From contig JAFKKG010000016.1 in the NCBI GenBank assembly GCA_017305715.1, positions 124,001-188,000 of the forward strand: a DNA stretch of 64,000 nt. Reading direction: 5' to 3'. The stretch comes from Hyphomicrobiales bacterium. GTDB taxonomy: Bacteria; Pseudomonadota; Alphaproteobacteria; Rhizobiales; Xanthobacteraceae. The notes beneath the pieces are model-generated. The model worked only from the letters and a program-made list of their open reading frames with translations, was not told the origin of the DNA and made no database searches. Positions 54,641 to 63,709 of the stretch are shown here, piece by piece (within the stretch, counting starts at the first letter, position 1; each line of letters starts with the position of its first letter). A program made the translations under genes and the position numbers.

Positions 54641-55006
54641 CTACAACTTGACAAGCTGCACAGCTTGACCCTCCTCTCGCTGAAAATTGCGTGCAAACTC
54701 CAAGACCTCGTCCACCGTTTCATTTGGGTGGAATGAAGTCACGATTTGTCGGCTCGAATCTGAGCCATCACCGACCACCAGCTCATCTATAATATCATCA
54801 ATCTTGCTCGCGTTTTCTCCAACGATAGCGATGAGCGACACGCCGTCACGGACGCACTCCTCAACGAATACGTCCAACGCATCCAAACTTGACAAGGGGA
54901 GCTGCAGAACGATCTTTTTTGCGTAAGTCACGACCGGATCAACTTTCGTTAGCTTGGATAGCCCTCGATGGAACCAACTAGTTTGTTGCGGTGACAATGC
55001 ACCCAA
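54641..55006 (-). CDS. DUF7684-like hypothetical protein, 121 aa
   Basis: The 121-residue soluble protein has alternating beta strands and helices (KKIVLQLPLSSLDALDVFVE, VSLIAIVGENASKIDDIIDE) and ends VTSFHPNETVDEVLEFARNF. This resembles the uncharacterised DUF7684 group. The start is probably a TTG at 55006 with AAGGTGAAAG before it. Lower GC than its neighbours suggests that it came with the islet. No partner is recognisable. Confidence 0.6.
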   Translation of the reverse strand: MGALSPQQTSWFHRGLSKLTKVDPVVTYAKKIVLQLPLSSLDALDVFVEECVRDGVSLIAIVGENASKIDDIIDELVVGDGSDSSRQIVTSFHPNETVDEVLEFARNFQREEGQAVQLVKL

Positions 55007-55130
55007 CTTTCACCTTTGTGCCCTCGGCTTCGGGTCATTAGCATCGCCTCGGGATGCTCTATTGGACTGATATGTCGAGGCTCGCGCGTTTACTGATCGG
55101 GAGTGTCACGAAGGTCCAAAGTGCAATCCC

Positions 55131-55217
55131 TGGTGCGGGCGGTGGGACTCGAACCCACACGACGTTGCCATCGAGGGATTTTAAGTCCCTTGCGTCTACC
55201 AATTCCGCCACGTCCGC
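55131..55217 (-). tRNA. tRNA-Leu(UAA)
   Basis: On the minus strand the sequence folds as a class II tRNA. The D arm contains GGCGGAATTGGTAGACGC, the anticodon loop is CTTAAAA (anticodon UAA) on stem AGGGA/TCCCT, a long variable arm follows, then T arm GTGGG-TTCGAGT-CCCAC, and CCA is encoded. Acceptor strands are GCGGACG and CGCCCGC, which leaves an A5-C68 mismatch where G5 would be expected. It is likely still the functional Leu(UAA) tRNA. Confidence 0.93.
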
Positions 55218-55388
55218 TTTAGTCAGAAGATCAGGTACTTAGCGCGTTTGCGGGCGAACTGGAATTGGGATAATCCGGCCCGCAAACACGTCCTTCCTTA
55301 CGGGACCGCGCAGGCCTTGGCAAAGCCTCAATGCGGACACCTGGCCCTGCTTTAGGCAATCTCAACATTGTCCGGTTACGAAAGTCCG

Positions 55389-55835
55389 ATGTCCGCTGTC
55401 TCGTCCTGTCGCCCGCCATTTTTGCGAAACCTCGCCGTGCTGGCGCTGCTCGTGTCCGGGGCGGGGCTCGCCGGCTGCGCCAGCGTCGGCGACAACATGT
55501 CATCGGCCTTCGCCGATCCCGCCAAATACGATCTGTACGAGTGCAAACACCTGCAGCCGGAGCGTGAAAGGCTCGCCGCGCGCGCAGCGGAACTGCAGGG
55601 TTTGATGGCCAAGGCGGAAACCGGCGTTGCCGGCTCTGTCGTGGCCGAGGTGGCCTATCGCAACGATCTCATCTCGACCAGGGGACAACAGAAGCTCGCC
55701 GATGAGGCCTGGCGGCGCAACAAATGCGTGTGGACCAAGCCGGAAGAGAAACCGGCCGCCGCCGCCGCAATGCCACCTGCGCCGGCGCCCGGGGTCAAGG
55801 GATCCGGCTCAAAGCCGGGCAGCGCATTGCGCTAG
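55389..55835 (+). CDS. Small lipoprotein with coiled middle and Pro-rich tail
   Basis: The 148-residue product has a lipoprotein signal ending in LAGC (Cys30). A helical region follows with YECKHLQPERERLAARAAEL, including one more Cys, and the tail is Ala/Pro/Gly-rich (EEKPAAAAAMPPAPAPGV). It should be anchored in the inner or outer membrane facing the periplasm. The ATG at 55389 is chosen over one 21 bases upstream because it directly precedes the basic N-region. Function unknown. Confidence 0.75.
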   Translation: MSAVSSCRPPFLRNLAVLALLVSGAGLAGCASVGDNMSSAFADPAKYDLYECKHLQPERERLAARAAELQGLMAKAETGVAGSVVAEVAYRNDLISTRGQQKLADEAWRRNKCVWTKPEEKPAAAAAMPPAPAPGVKGSGSKPGSALR

Positions 55836-55864
55836 GTGCAACGGGCGCGCCTCATTTGAACCGC

Positions 55865-57064
55865 TCATGCCCGCCAATCATAGATCCAGTCCTGCCGCGC
55901 CAGCATCCGGGCCGGGCCCAACGCCTTGATGCCGAGGTCGCGCGCGAGCGCCAGCGCGCCGGTGAGATGATAGATTTGTCCCGAGCGCCGGGCGGCGCGC
56001 TGAACCCTCAACACGCGCTCGCGCCGCAGCCGGCCGTAGCGCTTCAAGGCGGCCGGAATCCCCGTGGTGTTTTCGCCGCTGCTTTCGCTTAAGGTTTTGG
56101 CCAGCACCGCGGCATCCTCGATCGCCATTCCGGCCCCTTGCGCCGCGAACGGCAGCATCGCATGCGCGGCGTCGCCGAGCAGTGCGATCGCACCATCGGT
56201 CCAGTCGCCGATATCGGGCACGGTGAACAGCGCCCAGCGCCGCCATTCGTCGACGGCGCCGATCAGCATCCGCGCCGTCGCCGGCCATTGCGAAGAGAAC
56301 GCCGTCTTGATTTCATTGCCATCGCCCGGTGCGCTCCAGCCCGGCCGGTTCCACGTCCCGGGGACGATGGCGACGACGTTGATCCGCCGCGCGCCGGAGA
56401 TCGGATAGGCGACCAGATGCGCTTTCGGCCCCATCCAGAGCTGCACGCGGGGCGAGGTATATTCGCGCGGCAGCGCCGTCGCATCGAGCGTCCCGCGCCA
56501 GGCGATCAGCCCGGAGAATTGCGGCTGCACCCCCGGAAACAGATGATGCCGGACCGATGACCAGATGCCGTCGGCGCCGATCAGCGCCACCGCCAGTTCC
56601 TGGTGCCGCGCATCGCCGCGGCGCTGCACGACCGTCAGCCCCTTGGCGTGCGAGGTGACGTCCTCGAACTGGCAGCCAAGCCGCAATTCGATATCCGGGC
56701 TGTCGTTGACATGGGCCTGCAACGCCGCCTGCAGATCGGCGCGATGCACCACCCAATAGGGCGCGCCGGCGCGAAAATTGGCGGCCTCGCCGAGCGGCAG
56801 GCGGGCGATCTCGCCGCCGCCCCGCGCGCTCATGATGTTGATGGATTCGGGCGTCACGGCACCCGCCGCGAGCCGCTTCTGCAGGCCGAGTTCGACCAGG
56901 ATGCGGCTGGCGTTGGGTGAAAGCTGCAGACCGGCGCCGGCTTGTTCCAGCCGCTCGGCCTTTTCCAGCACGACGATTCGAAAACCCTGCGCTGCCAGCG
57001 CCAGCGCTGCGGTCAGTCCTCCGATCCCGGCACCAGCGACGACGATGGTGCGCGTAACCGCCAC
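55865..57064 (-). CDS. FAD-dependent monooxygenase (salicylate hydroxylase-like)
   Basis: A 399-residue group A flavoprotein monooxygenase. Motifs: the FAD GxGxxG in VVAGAGIGGLTAALALAAQG, the DG motif VALIGADGIWSSVRHHLFPG (~residue 155), and IALLGDAAHAMLPFAAQGAG (the GD motif, ~285). It would hydroxylate an aromatic compound using NAD(P)H and O2. The zf-CHCC gene lies 10 bases upstream on the same strand and may share its transcript. Confidence 0.92.
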   Translation of the reverse strand: MAVTRTIVVAGAGIGGLTAALALAAQGFRIVVLEKAERLEQAGAGLQLSPNASRILVELGLQKRLAAGAVTPESINIMSARGGGEIARLPLGEAANFRAGAPYWVVHRADLQAALQAHVNDSPDIELRLGCQFEDVTSHAKGLTVVQRRGDARHQELAVALIGADGIWSSVRHHLFPGVQPQFSGLIAWRGTLDATALPREYTSPRVQLWMGPKAHLVAYPISGARRINVVAIVPGTWNRPGWSAPGDGNEIKTAFSSQWPATARMLIGAVDEWRRWALFTVPDIGDWTDGAIALLGDAAHAMLPFAAQGAGMAIEDAAVLAKTLSESSGENTTGIPAALKRYGRLRRERVLRVQRAARRSGQIYHLTGALALARDLGIKALGPARMLARQDWIYDWRA

Positions 57065-57074
57065 CGCGGACCTG

Positions 57075-57320
57075 TCAGGCGACTTTGTCTTTCAGCACGC
57101 ATTCCGGGGGGCGTGCCTCGCCGGCCTTGAGATCGGCGGCGAACCGGTAGAGCGTCGAGCAATAGGGGCAGATGATCTCGTTGTCGTTGCCGAGATCGAG
57201 GAAGACATGCGGATGGTCGAAAGGCGGATTGGCGCCCACGCACATAAACTCCTGCGAGCCGATCTCGATTACCGAGACGCCGGCGTCGTTGTGGAAGTGC
57301 GGGACGACATGGTCGGACAT
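57075..57320 (-). CDS. zf-CHCC (NDUFS6-like) zinc-finger protein
   Basis: An 81-residue protein with the CHCC zinc motif: Cys in EFMCVGANPPFDHPHVFLDL (with the His), then EIICPYCSTLYRF. This is the family of the mitochondrial complex I subunit NDUFS6, and bacterial members are thought to be complex I accessory factors. It precedes the FAD monooxygenase by 10 bases on the same strand, a linkage with no clear functional meaning. Confidence 0.9.
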   Translation of the reverse strand: MSDHVVPHFHNDAGVSVIEIGSQEFMCVGANPPFDHPHVFLDLGNDNEIICPYCSTLYRFAADLKAGEARPPECVLKDKVA

Positions 57321-57573
57321 CTTATTTCACCTTGGATAGCAATGACGGACGGACACAATCAACGCGACGCGGCTCTTCCGAAATGCCGCGCACCATACTG
57401 ACGGGTTTCATTGATTCCAAGAGCCCCGATTCCTGAAGGTATTTGCCGCACATTTGCTCATGCAAATTCGACACAATCTTGTCGTTCCAGAGAAGCCCTT
57501 CTTTCGTCGGGGACGTTGTGTCCTAAAAGCGGCACCCCATCTTGGAGAAGACGAAAACATTGGGCTTTTCGGC

Positions 57574-58722
57574 ATGACACGGTTGCGGATCGGTCTGGCT
57601 CTCGCTGGTATGGCGGTGTGCGCGACGGCGTTCCCGCTCATTATGCCGCATGCGCGCGACGCCTTTGCGATCCTGGCGGCGCAGGATGACCCATCCGAAT
57701 TGGCCGATCTCAGGCTCAATTCTGCCTTGCGGAACGGTCCGGCGCCGATCACCGAAAACATCGAGGCGGCGCTCGCGGCAGGCGATGCCGATCTGGCCGG
57801 CAGCTTTGTCGAACTTGCGCGCGACAGGAATATCGCCGTCAGCGAAGAACTGTCGAAGCGGGTCGGCGATGCCGTCAACGACGCGAATTCCACCTCGCAG
57901 TTCGCCAGGCGCTTTGCCACGGGTCTGGTGACCGGCAATGCCGAGGATGTCGCGAGCCTGTCGGGCACGGTGGCGGGCGATCTCTTCGTGTTCGGTGACA
58001 TCCGCGACGTGGTGCGCGAAGGCAAGCATCTGGCGATGGGCGAGGATGCCGACCATCTGGTGCTCGGACTGGCGACGGCGGGCCTTGCCGTGACGGCGGC
58101 GACCTATGTGTCGGTCGGCGGCGCACTGCCGGTGCGCGCCGGCCTCACCATGGTCAAGGATGCGCGCAAGGTCGGGCGGCTCGGCGAGGGGCTGATGCAT
58201 TGGGCCGGACGCTCGGCGCGCGACGTCGTCGATGCGCCGATGCTGCAAAAGGCGGTCGCCTCCGGTTCGGTGTTGCGGCCCGGCGAGACGGTCAGCGCGA
58301 TCAAGGCGGCGTTCCGTGCCGAGAAGGCCGGCGCGCTGGTGCGGCTGGCCAAGGATGTCGGCCGCGTCGGGGAAAAGGCCGGTACGCGCGGCGCGCTCGA
58401 TACGCTGCGCATGGCCGAAGGCCCGAAGGATGTCGCGCGCGCAGCCAAACTGGCGGAATCCAAGGGCGGTCAGACCCGCGCCATCCTGAAACTGCTCGGC
58501 CGCGGCGCGCTGCTGCTGGCGGCCGGCGCGTTCAACCTGTCGCTGTGGGTATTCAGTGCGCTGTTGGCGCTGTTCGGCTTGCTGTCGTCGATCAAGGCGA
58601 CCACCGAACGGGCCACCATGGCATATCTGCGCCGCAAGAAAGCGCGGCGCTTGCGAAACCAGAGCGCTGCTGCGGCGTTACCGCCAAGCCCGCCTCTGGC
58701 GGGTGCCACAGCCTGCGGCTAG
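57574..58722 (+). CDS. Hypothetical membrane protein, 382 aa
   Basis: The N-terminus is a signal/anchor (LRIGLALAGMAVCATAFPLI). A helical periplasmic-like region follows with acidic repeats (PAPITENIEAALAAGDADLA), then hydrophobic stretches near residues 165-195 (LVLGLATAGLAVTAATYVSV) and 310-350 (LLLAAGAFNLSLWVFSALLA). The tail is basic (RRKKARRLRNQ). No family is recognised. The ATG at 57574 fits the anchor; an in-frame extension to 57454 lacks character. Confidence 0.7.
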   Translation: MTRLRIGLALAGMAVCATAFPLIMPHARDAFAILAAQDDPSELADLRLNSALRNGPAPITENIEAALAAGDADLAGSFVELARDRNIAVSEELSKRVGDAVNDANSTSQFARRFATGLVTGNAEDVASLSGTVAGDLFVFGDIRDVVREGKHLAMGEDADHLVLGLATAGLAVTAATYVSVGGALPVRAGLTMVKDARKVGRLGEGLMHWAGRSARDVVDAPMLQKAVASGSVLRPGETVSAIKAAFRAEKAGALVRLAKDVGRVGEKAGTRGALDTLRMAEGPKDVARAAKLAESKGGQTRAILKLLGRGALLLAAGAFNLSLWVFSALLALFGLLSSIKATTERATMAYLRRKKARRLRNQSAAAALPPSPPLAGATACG

Positions 58723-58777
58723 AGTTGCGATCGTTTCCGATCGCACATTTTTAACTTCCCAAAAAACGGAATTGCGG

Positions 58778-59530
58778 ATGCCGAGTTTTCATAACGGCGA
58801 TGTCGAAATTGCCTATCTCGACGAGGGTGAGGGCGAACCGATTGTTCTCGTGCACGGCTTTGCCTCGAGCAAGAACGTGAACTGGGTCTACCCGACCTGG
58901 GTTTCCGAACTGAAGAAAGCCGGCCGCCGCGTGATCGCGCTCGACAATCGCGGCCACGGCGATTCCGGCAAGCTCTACGATGCCGCGCGTTACGACATCG
59001 CGATCATGGCCGGCGACGTCACCGCGCTGCTCGATCATCTCCGCATCGAGCGGGCCGATGTGATGGGCTATTCGCTGGGATCGCGGATGATGGCGGAGAT
59101 GGCGCTGAACCAGCCGCAGCGGCTGCGCTCCGCCATCCTCGGTGGCATCGGGATCGGGCTGATCGAGGGCGGCGGCCCCGGCGAGAACGTCGCCCGCGCG
59201 CTCGAGGCGCCGTCGCTGGAGGACGTGACCGATCCGGTGGGGCGGACGTTTCGCGCCTTCGCGGACCAGACCCGTTCCGACCGCCGCGCGCTGGCGGCCT
59301 GCCTGCGCGGCTCACGGCGCCTGATGACGCGGGATCAGGCGGCCAGCATCAAGGTGCCGGTGCTGATCGCGGTCGGCACCACGGATGAAATCGCTGGTTC
59401 GGCGCAGGCGCTGGGCAAGATCATCCCGGGCGCCGAGGTGCTGGACATTCCGAACCGCGACCATATGCGCGCGGTCGGCGACAAGGTCTACAAGAGCGGC
59501 GTCATCGACTTCCTCTCACGGCGAGGCTGA
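58778..59530 (+). CDS. Alpha/beta hydrolase
   Basis: A 250-residue hydrolase. IAYLDEGEGEPIVLVHGFAS is the cap strand and oxyanion turn, DVMGYSLGSRMMAEMALNQP the Ser elbow (GYSLGS), VLIAVGTTDEIAG the Asp region and IPNRDHMRAVGDKVY the final His. Substrate unknown. GGAATTGCGG lies before the ATG. The 3' end overlaps the convergent membrane-protein gene by 15 bases. Confidence 0.87.
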   Translation: MPSFHNGDVEIAYLDEGEGEPIVLVHGFASSKNVNWVYPTWVSELKKAGRRVIALDNRGHGDSGKLYDAARYDIAIMAGDVTALLDHLRIERADVMGYSLGSRMMAEMALNQPQRLRSAILGGIGIGLIEGGGPGENVARALEAPSLEDVTDPVGRTFRAFADQTRSDRRALAACLRGSRRLMTRDQAASIKVPVLIAVGTTDEIAGSAQALGKIIPGAEVLDIPNRDHMRAVGDKVYKSGVIDFLSRRG

Positions 59531-60943
59531 GTTTTCGCGCTCATCCTCGCCGGAAAATCGCCGCACCGCCGCGATCAGCACCGCGAAGGTCGCAATCCAC
59601 GCCATGCGCGCGCCGTAGCGATCATGCGGTCCCGAGATGACCGCGCAAACAAAGGCGTTGCCGAGCACGGCAAGGGTCACCGTGCCTGCAAGCCAGGTGA
59701 GATCGTCGAACGGACGCCGCCACAGGCCGTGCGCGAACACGATCGCCGCGAGCAGCATCGAGACCAGCGCCACCGGAACGTGGAGGCGGTTGATCGCGGT
59801 GAAGTCGAGCCGCCAGCGCTGCTGGTTGGCGGCGCGCATCGCCTTCAGTTGCGAGGGGATGTAGCGCTCGATGATCCCGTAGGTGTGGCCGATCCATTCA
59901 TTGGTGCCTTCGCCGGTGGCGACATGGACCAGTTGCTGCGCGGTTCCACTGATCGCGGCCTCGGCCTGCCACGCCGGATATTCGGCGAGCGAACGCAGCA
60001 CGATGAAACTCATCTCGTCGCCGAGGCCCTTGAAGCGCCCGAGCGTGTTGAACATGCTGTTGCCCCACAAAAACTGATCGGCGGTGGCAGGTAGCTGGTC
60101 GCGATAGGGACAGAGCTTGAACTTCTGCTGCGGACAATGCTCCTTCAGGTAACGCCCGACGATGCCGTCCTGCAGCATCCGTCCGAAGGCGACGCCGTAA
60201 CCGCCGGGCGTCCACGCCAATTGCCCGGACAGCGCAAAATTCGCCGCCAGCAGCATCGCTGCGCCGGCCAGCAAGGAGAGGCTGCCCTGCACCAGTCCGG
60301 ACACCGCGATCCGCCCGCGCGAAAATGGCAGCACCATCCATCCCGCGCCACACAATCCGAGCAGCACCGCCAGCGTGGCGCTGTGCGAGGCGGCGGCGAA
60401 TGCCGTCAGGGCGAATAGCGAACATTTTTCGAGCGTCGAAATACGTTCGCCAAACGCGATCAGGATGAACAGCGACAGCACCGACAGGCCGGCAAAGATG
60501 TCGGTCAGGAGCGTGCTCGCAAGCCATGGCAGTGCGGTCGCCAGCGCCAGCACGAGGCTGATCGCCAGCAGCCGCAACGGCTGCGCGATTTCAAATGCCC
60601 GCAGCGTGAGCTGCAGGATCCACAGCGTCGCCAGCGCCTGGATTCCGAGATTGGTCCAGAAGGCGGACTCCTCGCCGAAATGCAGATAGAGACCGAACAC
60701 CGTGGAACGGCTGGGCACGAGGTAGCCCTCATACCAGCGTGCCAGATAGCCGCCGGTATCCCATTGGAGCAGCGGATAGCCGTTCCACAGGGCAGGGGCG
60801 AGCAGCATGAGGGGGATGGTGATGGCGGCGATCCAGACCAGCCGTGAGTCGGCGGCACGCGCGCGCAGAATCTGCGTATTGATGTGATTTCCCCCCGTTT
60901 TGGTCAATTTGCCCGGAATGGCGCGGCGGCCGAAATTCACCAA
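59516..60943 (-). CDS. Polytopic membrane protein of unknown function, 475 aa
   Basis: About eleven hydrophobic segments are seen, with a large extracytoplasmic loop (about residues 235-330) containing KEHCPQQKFKLCPYRDQLPA with two cysteines. The N-terminal loop NGYPLLQWDTGGYLARWYEG is reminiscent of GT-C glycosyltransferases, whose first loop has an acidic catalytic residue. That assignment is only suggestive. The start is probably GTG at 60943. Convergent with the hydrolase. Confidence 0.7.
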   Translation of the reverse strand: MVNFGRRAIPGKLTKTGGNHINTQILRARAADSRLVWIAAITIPLMLLAPALWNGYPLLQWDTGGYLARWYEGYLVPSRSTVFGLYLHFGEESAFWTNLGIQALATLWILQLTLRAFEIAQPLRLLAISLVLALATALPWLASTLLTDIFAGLSVLSLFILIAFGERISTLEKCSLFALTAFAAASHSATLAVLLGLCGAGWMVLPFSRGRIAVSGLVQGSLSLLAGAAMLLAANFALSGQLAWTPGGYGVAFGRMLQDGIVGRYLKEHCPQQKFKLCPYRDQLPATADQFLWGNSMFNTLGRFKGLGDEMSFIVLRSLAEYPAWQAEAAISGTAQQLVHVATGEGTNEWIGHTYGIIERYIPSQLKAMRAANQQRWRLDFTAINRLHVPVALVSMLLAAIVFAHGLWRRPFDDLTWLAGTVTLAVLGNAFVCAVISGPHDRYGARMAWIATFAVLIAAVRRFSGEDERENSASP

Positions 60944-61110
60944 TAGTCGGACGCCGTCCGGCTTGATTTCCCCAAATCGCCAACCACCTTGAACGGACCC
61001 TTACCGATCCGGGGCGTTCGGCGGGGGTTTACTGTGCCGGTGCCTGCCCCGGGACAGCGGCACGCCAGCCGTGCTATAACGCCCAACGAAACAAGCTGCG
61101 AGAACCAGCC

Positions 61111-61938
61111 ATGGCAGTGCATCAGGTCAATCCCCAGGGTTCGAAACTGGCAGCCCTCGATCCGATCTGGGATCGTGTGCGGAGCGAGGCGGAAGACATC
61201 GTTCGCCGCGAGCCGGAGCTTGCCTCCTTCATCTATTCGACCGTCCTGCATCACGAGCGGCTGGAAGATTCGGTGATCCATCGCCTGGCCGAACGGCTCG
61301 ATCATTCGGCGCTGTCGGGCGATCTGATCCGCCAGACCTATGACGAGGCGCTGCGCGACGAGGCCGATCTCGGCAATGCCTTCCGCGCCGATCTGGTGGC
61401 GGTCTATGATCGCGATCCCGCGACCTCGCGCTTCATCGATCCCCTGCTTTACTTCAAGGGCTTCCATGCGCTGCAGACCCATCGGCTGGCGCATTGGCTG
61501 TTCAAGCGGGGGCGCAGGGATTTTGCGTTCTACCTGCAGAGCCGGGCGTCCGCGGTGTTCCAGACCGACATCAATCCCGCAGCTGTGATCGGCCGCGGTG
61601 TCTTCCTCGACCACGCCACCGGTTTCGTCTGCGGCGAGACCGCGGTCATCGAGGACGACGTCTCGATCCTGCACGGTGTCACGCTCGGCGGCACCGGCAA
61701 GGAGAACGAGGATCGTCATCCCAAGATTCGCCACGGCGTGCTGATCGGGGCCGGCGCGAAAATTCTCGGCAATATCGAGATCGGCCACTGCGCGCGCATC
61801 GCCGCGGGCTCCGTGGTGGTCAAGCCGGTGCCGCACAACGTCACCGTGGCGGGCGTTCCGGCCAAGATCGTCGGCGAGGCCGGCTGCGCCGAACCGTCAC
61901 GCACCATGGATCAGATGCTCAACGCAATCGGGATCTGA
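61111..61938 (+). CDS. cysE: Serine O-acetyltransferase CysE
   Basis: CysE acetylates L-serine with acetyl-CoA, the first step of cysteine synthesis. The 275-residue protein has the N-terminal helical SATase domain (about 20-140) and the left-handed beta-helix with FLDHATGFVCGETAVIEDDV and LHGVTLGGTGKENEDRHPKI, which hold the catalytic His residues. The C-terminus ends in ...AIGI; the terminal Ile allows docking to cysteine synthase (CysK). Length is standard. Monocistronic here; DUF3126 follows. Confidence 0.95.
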   Translation: MAVHQVNPQGSKLAALDPIWDRVRSEAEDIVRREPELASFIYSTVLHHERLEDSVIHRLAERLDHSALSGDLIRQTYDEALRDEADLGNAFRADLVAVYDRDPATSRFIDPLLYFKGFHALQTHRLAHWLFKRGRRDFAFYLQSRASAVFQTDINPAAVIGRGVFLDHATGFVCGETAVIEDDVSILHGVTLGGTGKENEDRHPKIRHGVLIGAGAKILGNIEIGHCARIAAGSVVVKPVPHNVTVAGVPAKIVGEAGCAEPSRTMDQMLNAIGI

Positions 61939-62067
61939 CCCGCAGGACCTGACCAGACTGCTTTCTGAGCTGTCGATCTTGTGAAGATACGGCTGGCGGT
62001 CTGCGTCGTCTCGGCCTAAAACTCCCCGGAAACCCAAAGATACCAAGATATTCGATTGGAGACCGCC

Positions 62068-62286
62068 GTGGACGTTCAGGAAGTCAGGAAGCTCGACGCC
62101 TATCTCAAGCGCGTGTTCAGCAACCCCAAAATCCGCGTGGTGCCGCGGCCGAAGAAGGACGATTCTGCCGAGGTCTATATCGGCGAGGAGTTCATCGGCG
62201 TCCTGTTCGTCGACGATGAGGATGACGATCGCTCATTCCAGTTCCAGATGGCGATCCTCGAGGAAGACCTGGTCGATCAGGGCTGA
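62068..62286 (+). CDS. DUF3126 family protein
   Basis: A 72-residue acidic protein of the DUF3126 family, typical of alphaproteobacteria: VRKLDAYLKRVFSNPKIRVV, then EVYIGEEFIGVLFVDDEDDD, and AILEEDLVD at the end. Function unknown; conserved next to cysE in relatives, to my recollection. The GTG at 62068 (GGAG 6 bases before) is preferred over a TTG at 62056. Confidence 0.87.
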   Translation: MDVQEVRKLDAYLKRVFSNPKIRVVPRPKKDDSAEVYIGEEFIGVLFVDDEDDDRSFQFQMAILEEDLVDQG

Positions 62287-62298
62287 CGCGAAAGCGCA

Positions 62299-62326
62299 CG
62301 GTGGGTTGGCGAAGCGTAACCCACCG
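62299..62326. repeat. Short palindrome after DUF3126
   Basis: CGGTGGGTT (62299-62307) pairs with AACCCACCG (62318-62326), a hairpin beginning 13 bases after the stop. It probably terminates the DUF3126 transcript. Confidence 0.65.
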
Positions 62327-62390
62327 TCTTCGTTCAGTGGCGCGAGCGCTGCACCCCATCCACCCTACGAAGCGAGGCAAACTCGCGCCG

Positions 62391-63104
62391 CTAGCCCTTC
62401 GGCCCCTGCAATTGGGCGGTCAAGCGATTCATCGCATTGGCGACGTCGCGCCATTGCGACAGCCAGCTTCGTGGAAAGCGGAACGTCAGGTCGGCGCCGT
62501 CGACGCGGCGTTCGCTCAGGCACATTCCGGGCGTCACATCATCGCGCGTGCAGCGCGCGCCGAGGCTTGGTGCGCCGGCCGTGAACAGATCTTCGTTGGC
62601 ATAGGGCGAGCCGTCGCGAAACGCACGCATCGTCAATGCGTCGTCGATGGGCGTTGAGGCCTGCTCGAGATAGCGCGGATAGATGGTGCGGACGCGGATG
62701 TCGGGCGCCAGCGAGTCGTGATGGGCCGAGATCGACACGAATATCCGGTCGATCGGCTGCACCTTGTCCTCGACGGTCTCGGCGCTGACGTGTTTCGGCA
62801 GCTCGGGCGCTTCGAGCGAGGGAAATATGAAGCTCAGATCGACGCGTTCCTGGGGACCGGAGTGGCGCTGGATTTTCCTGCGGACCGCCGACGTCGGCAC
62901 GTTGAAGAGGGTGCCGCCGACGCTGACGGGCAGGCGCGACGGCGCGTTTGCAGCGCCATTGCCCCAGGTCGGCCACAGCAAATAGGCGACGAGCCCGATG
63001 GCGCCGGCCGCAATCGTCGCCGCCACGATGATCAGGATCATGTGCGAACGCGGGTCCTTGCGCGTGTCGCGGGCGATGTGCTGGGCCGTCGAAAGCAATG
63101 TCAT
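62391..63104 (-). CDS. Single-pass membrane protein of unknown function, 237 aa
   Basis: An anchor near residues 22-46 (MILIIVAATIAAGAIGLVAY) follows a basic N-terminus. The rest is likely periplasmic, with SVGGTLFNVPTSAVRRKIQR and ARCTRDDVTPGMCLSERRVD (a possible disulfide pair). No family is recognised. The ATG at 63104 is the first start with normal composition; upstream in-frame sequence is not coding-like. Confidence 0.72.
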   Translation of the reverse strand: MTLLSTAQHIARDTRKDPRSHMILIIVAATIAAGAIGLVAYLLWPTWGNGAANAPSRLPVSVGGTLFNVPTSAVRRKIQRHSGPQERVDLSFIFPSLEAPELPKHVSAETVEDKVQPIDRIFVSISAHHDSLAPDIRVRTIYPRYLEQASTPIDDALTMRAFRDGSPYANEDLFTAGAPSLGARCTRDDVTPGMCLSERRVDGADLTFRFPRSWLSQWRDVANAMNRLTAQLQGPKG

Positions 63105-63305
63105 GCAGGAAATATCGGGAGTTTGGGGCCGAATCACTCCCGCGAATATGCCACGGGCGGCAAGTGATTTCACCGTCCTCGGACCAGCGGCGAGCGCGCG
63201 GGAACGAAGGCCGCCGGCTGTTAACCCTTCCTTAAGGATACGGTGGCGGCGGGCCGCCAATTTTGCGAAAGCAAAGCGCGTTTTGTTGAGTTGCGGATGT
63301 AGTGC
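63105..63305. other. Divergent promoter gap, no gene seen
   Basis: Two hundred bases between divergent genes; no repeat seen. GTTAACCC at 63220-63227 and the following AT-richer stretch may belong to promoters. Confidence 0.3.
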
Positions 63306-63635
63306 ATGTCGCCCGATGCGTTGAATTCCCTGTTTTCCCTGCTGATCGGCTTTGCCGTCGCTGGCGCGTTGGCCAGCGGCTATCAGGCGCTGGCGGCACG
63401 GCCTGCGGGTTTCGGGTTGCTCGGGCAAGGCGTCGCGCCGAAGACGTTTGCCGCGGTTCCGTTTCTGGTCTTTGCCGCGCCCTTCATCATCATGCGCAAC
63501 ACATTGCGCGGCGCCCGGATCGAACGCCGCCGCTTCGAATTCGTGATGATGGCCACCGTGCTTGCCGGCTTCTGGAGCCTGATGTCCGGAACGTTCCTGC
63601 TGATGACACTGCGTGCCGCAGGCCTGCTCGCCTGA
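63306..63635 (+). CDS. DUF6949-like small membrane protein, 109 aa
   Basis: Three hydrophobic segments (about residues 8-30, 48-64 and 82-106) and the loop RNTLRGARIERRRFEF. It resembles a conserved small membrane protein family of rhizobia (DUF6949), with no known role. The ATG at 63306 is the natural start. Confidence 0.72.
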   Translation: MSPDALNSLFSLLIGFAVAGALASGYQALAARPAGFGLLGQGVAPKTFAAVPFLVFAAPFIIMRNTLRGARIERRRFEFVMMATVLAGFWSLMSGTFLLMTLRAAGLLA

Positions 63636-63709
63636 AACGGGATCGCCGCCTCGCTTGATCACGCGCCGGCCTCTATGCCAAGGTCTTCGGGAACGGAGAC
63701 CTTTGTGCG

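Noticed and set aside
53565-55217. Attachment-site duplication (att) between the orphan tRNA half and tRNA-Leu(UAA)
   Set aside because: Only 11 bases from the anticodon loop and the generic acceptor/T-loop match; variable and T arms differ. There is no integrase, so a recent site-specific insertion is not supported.
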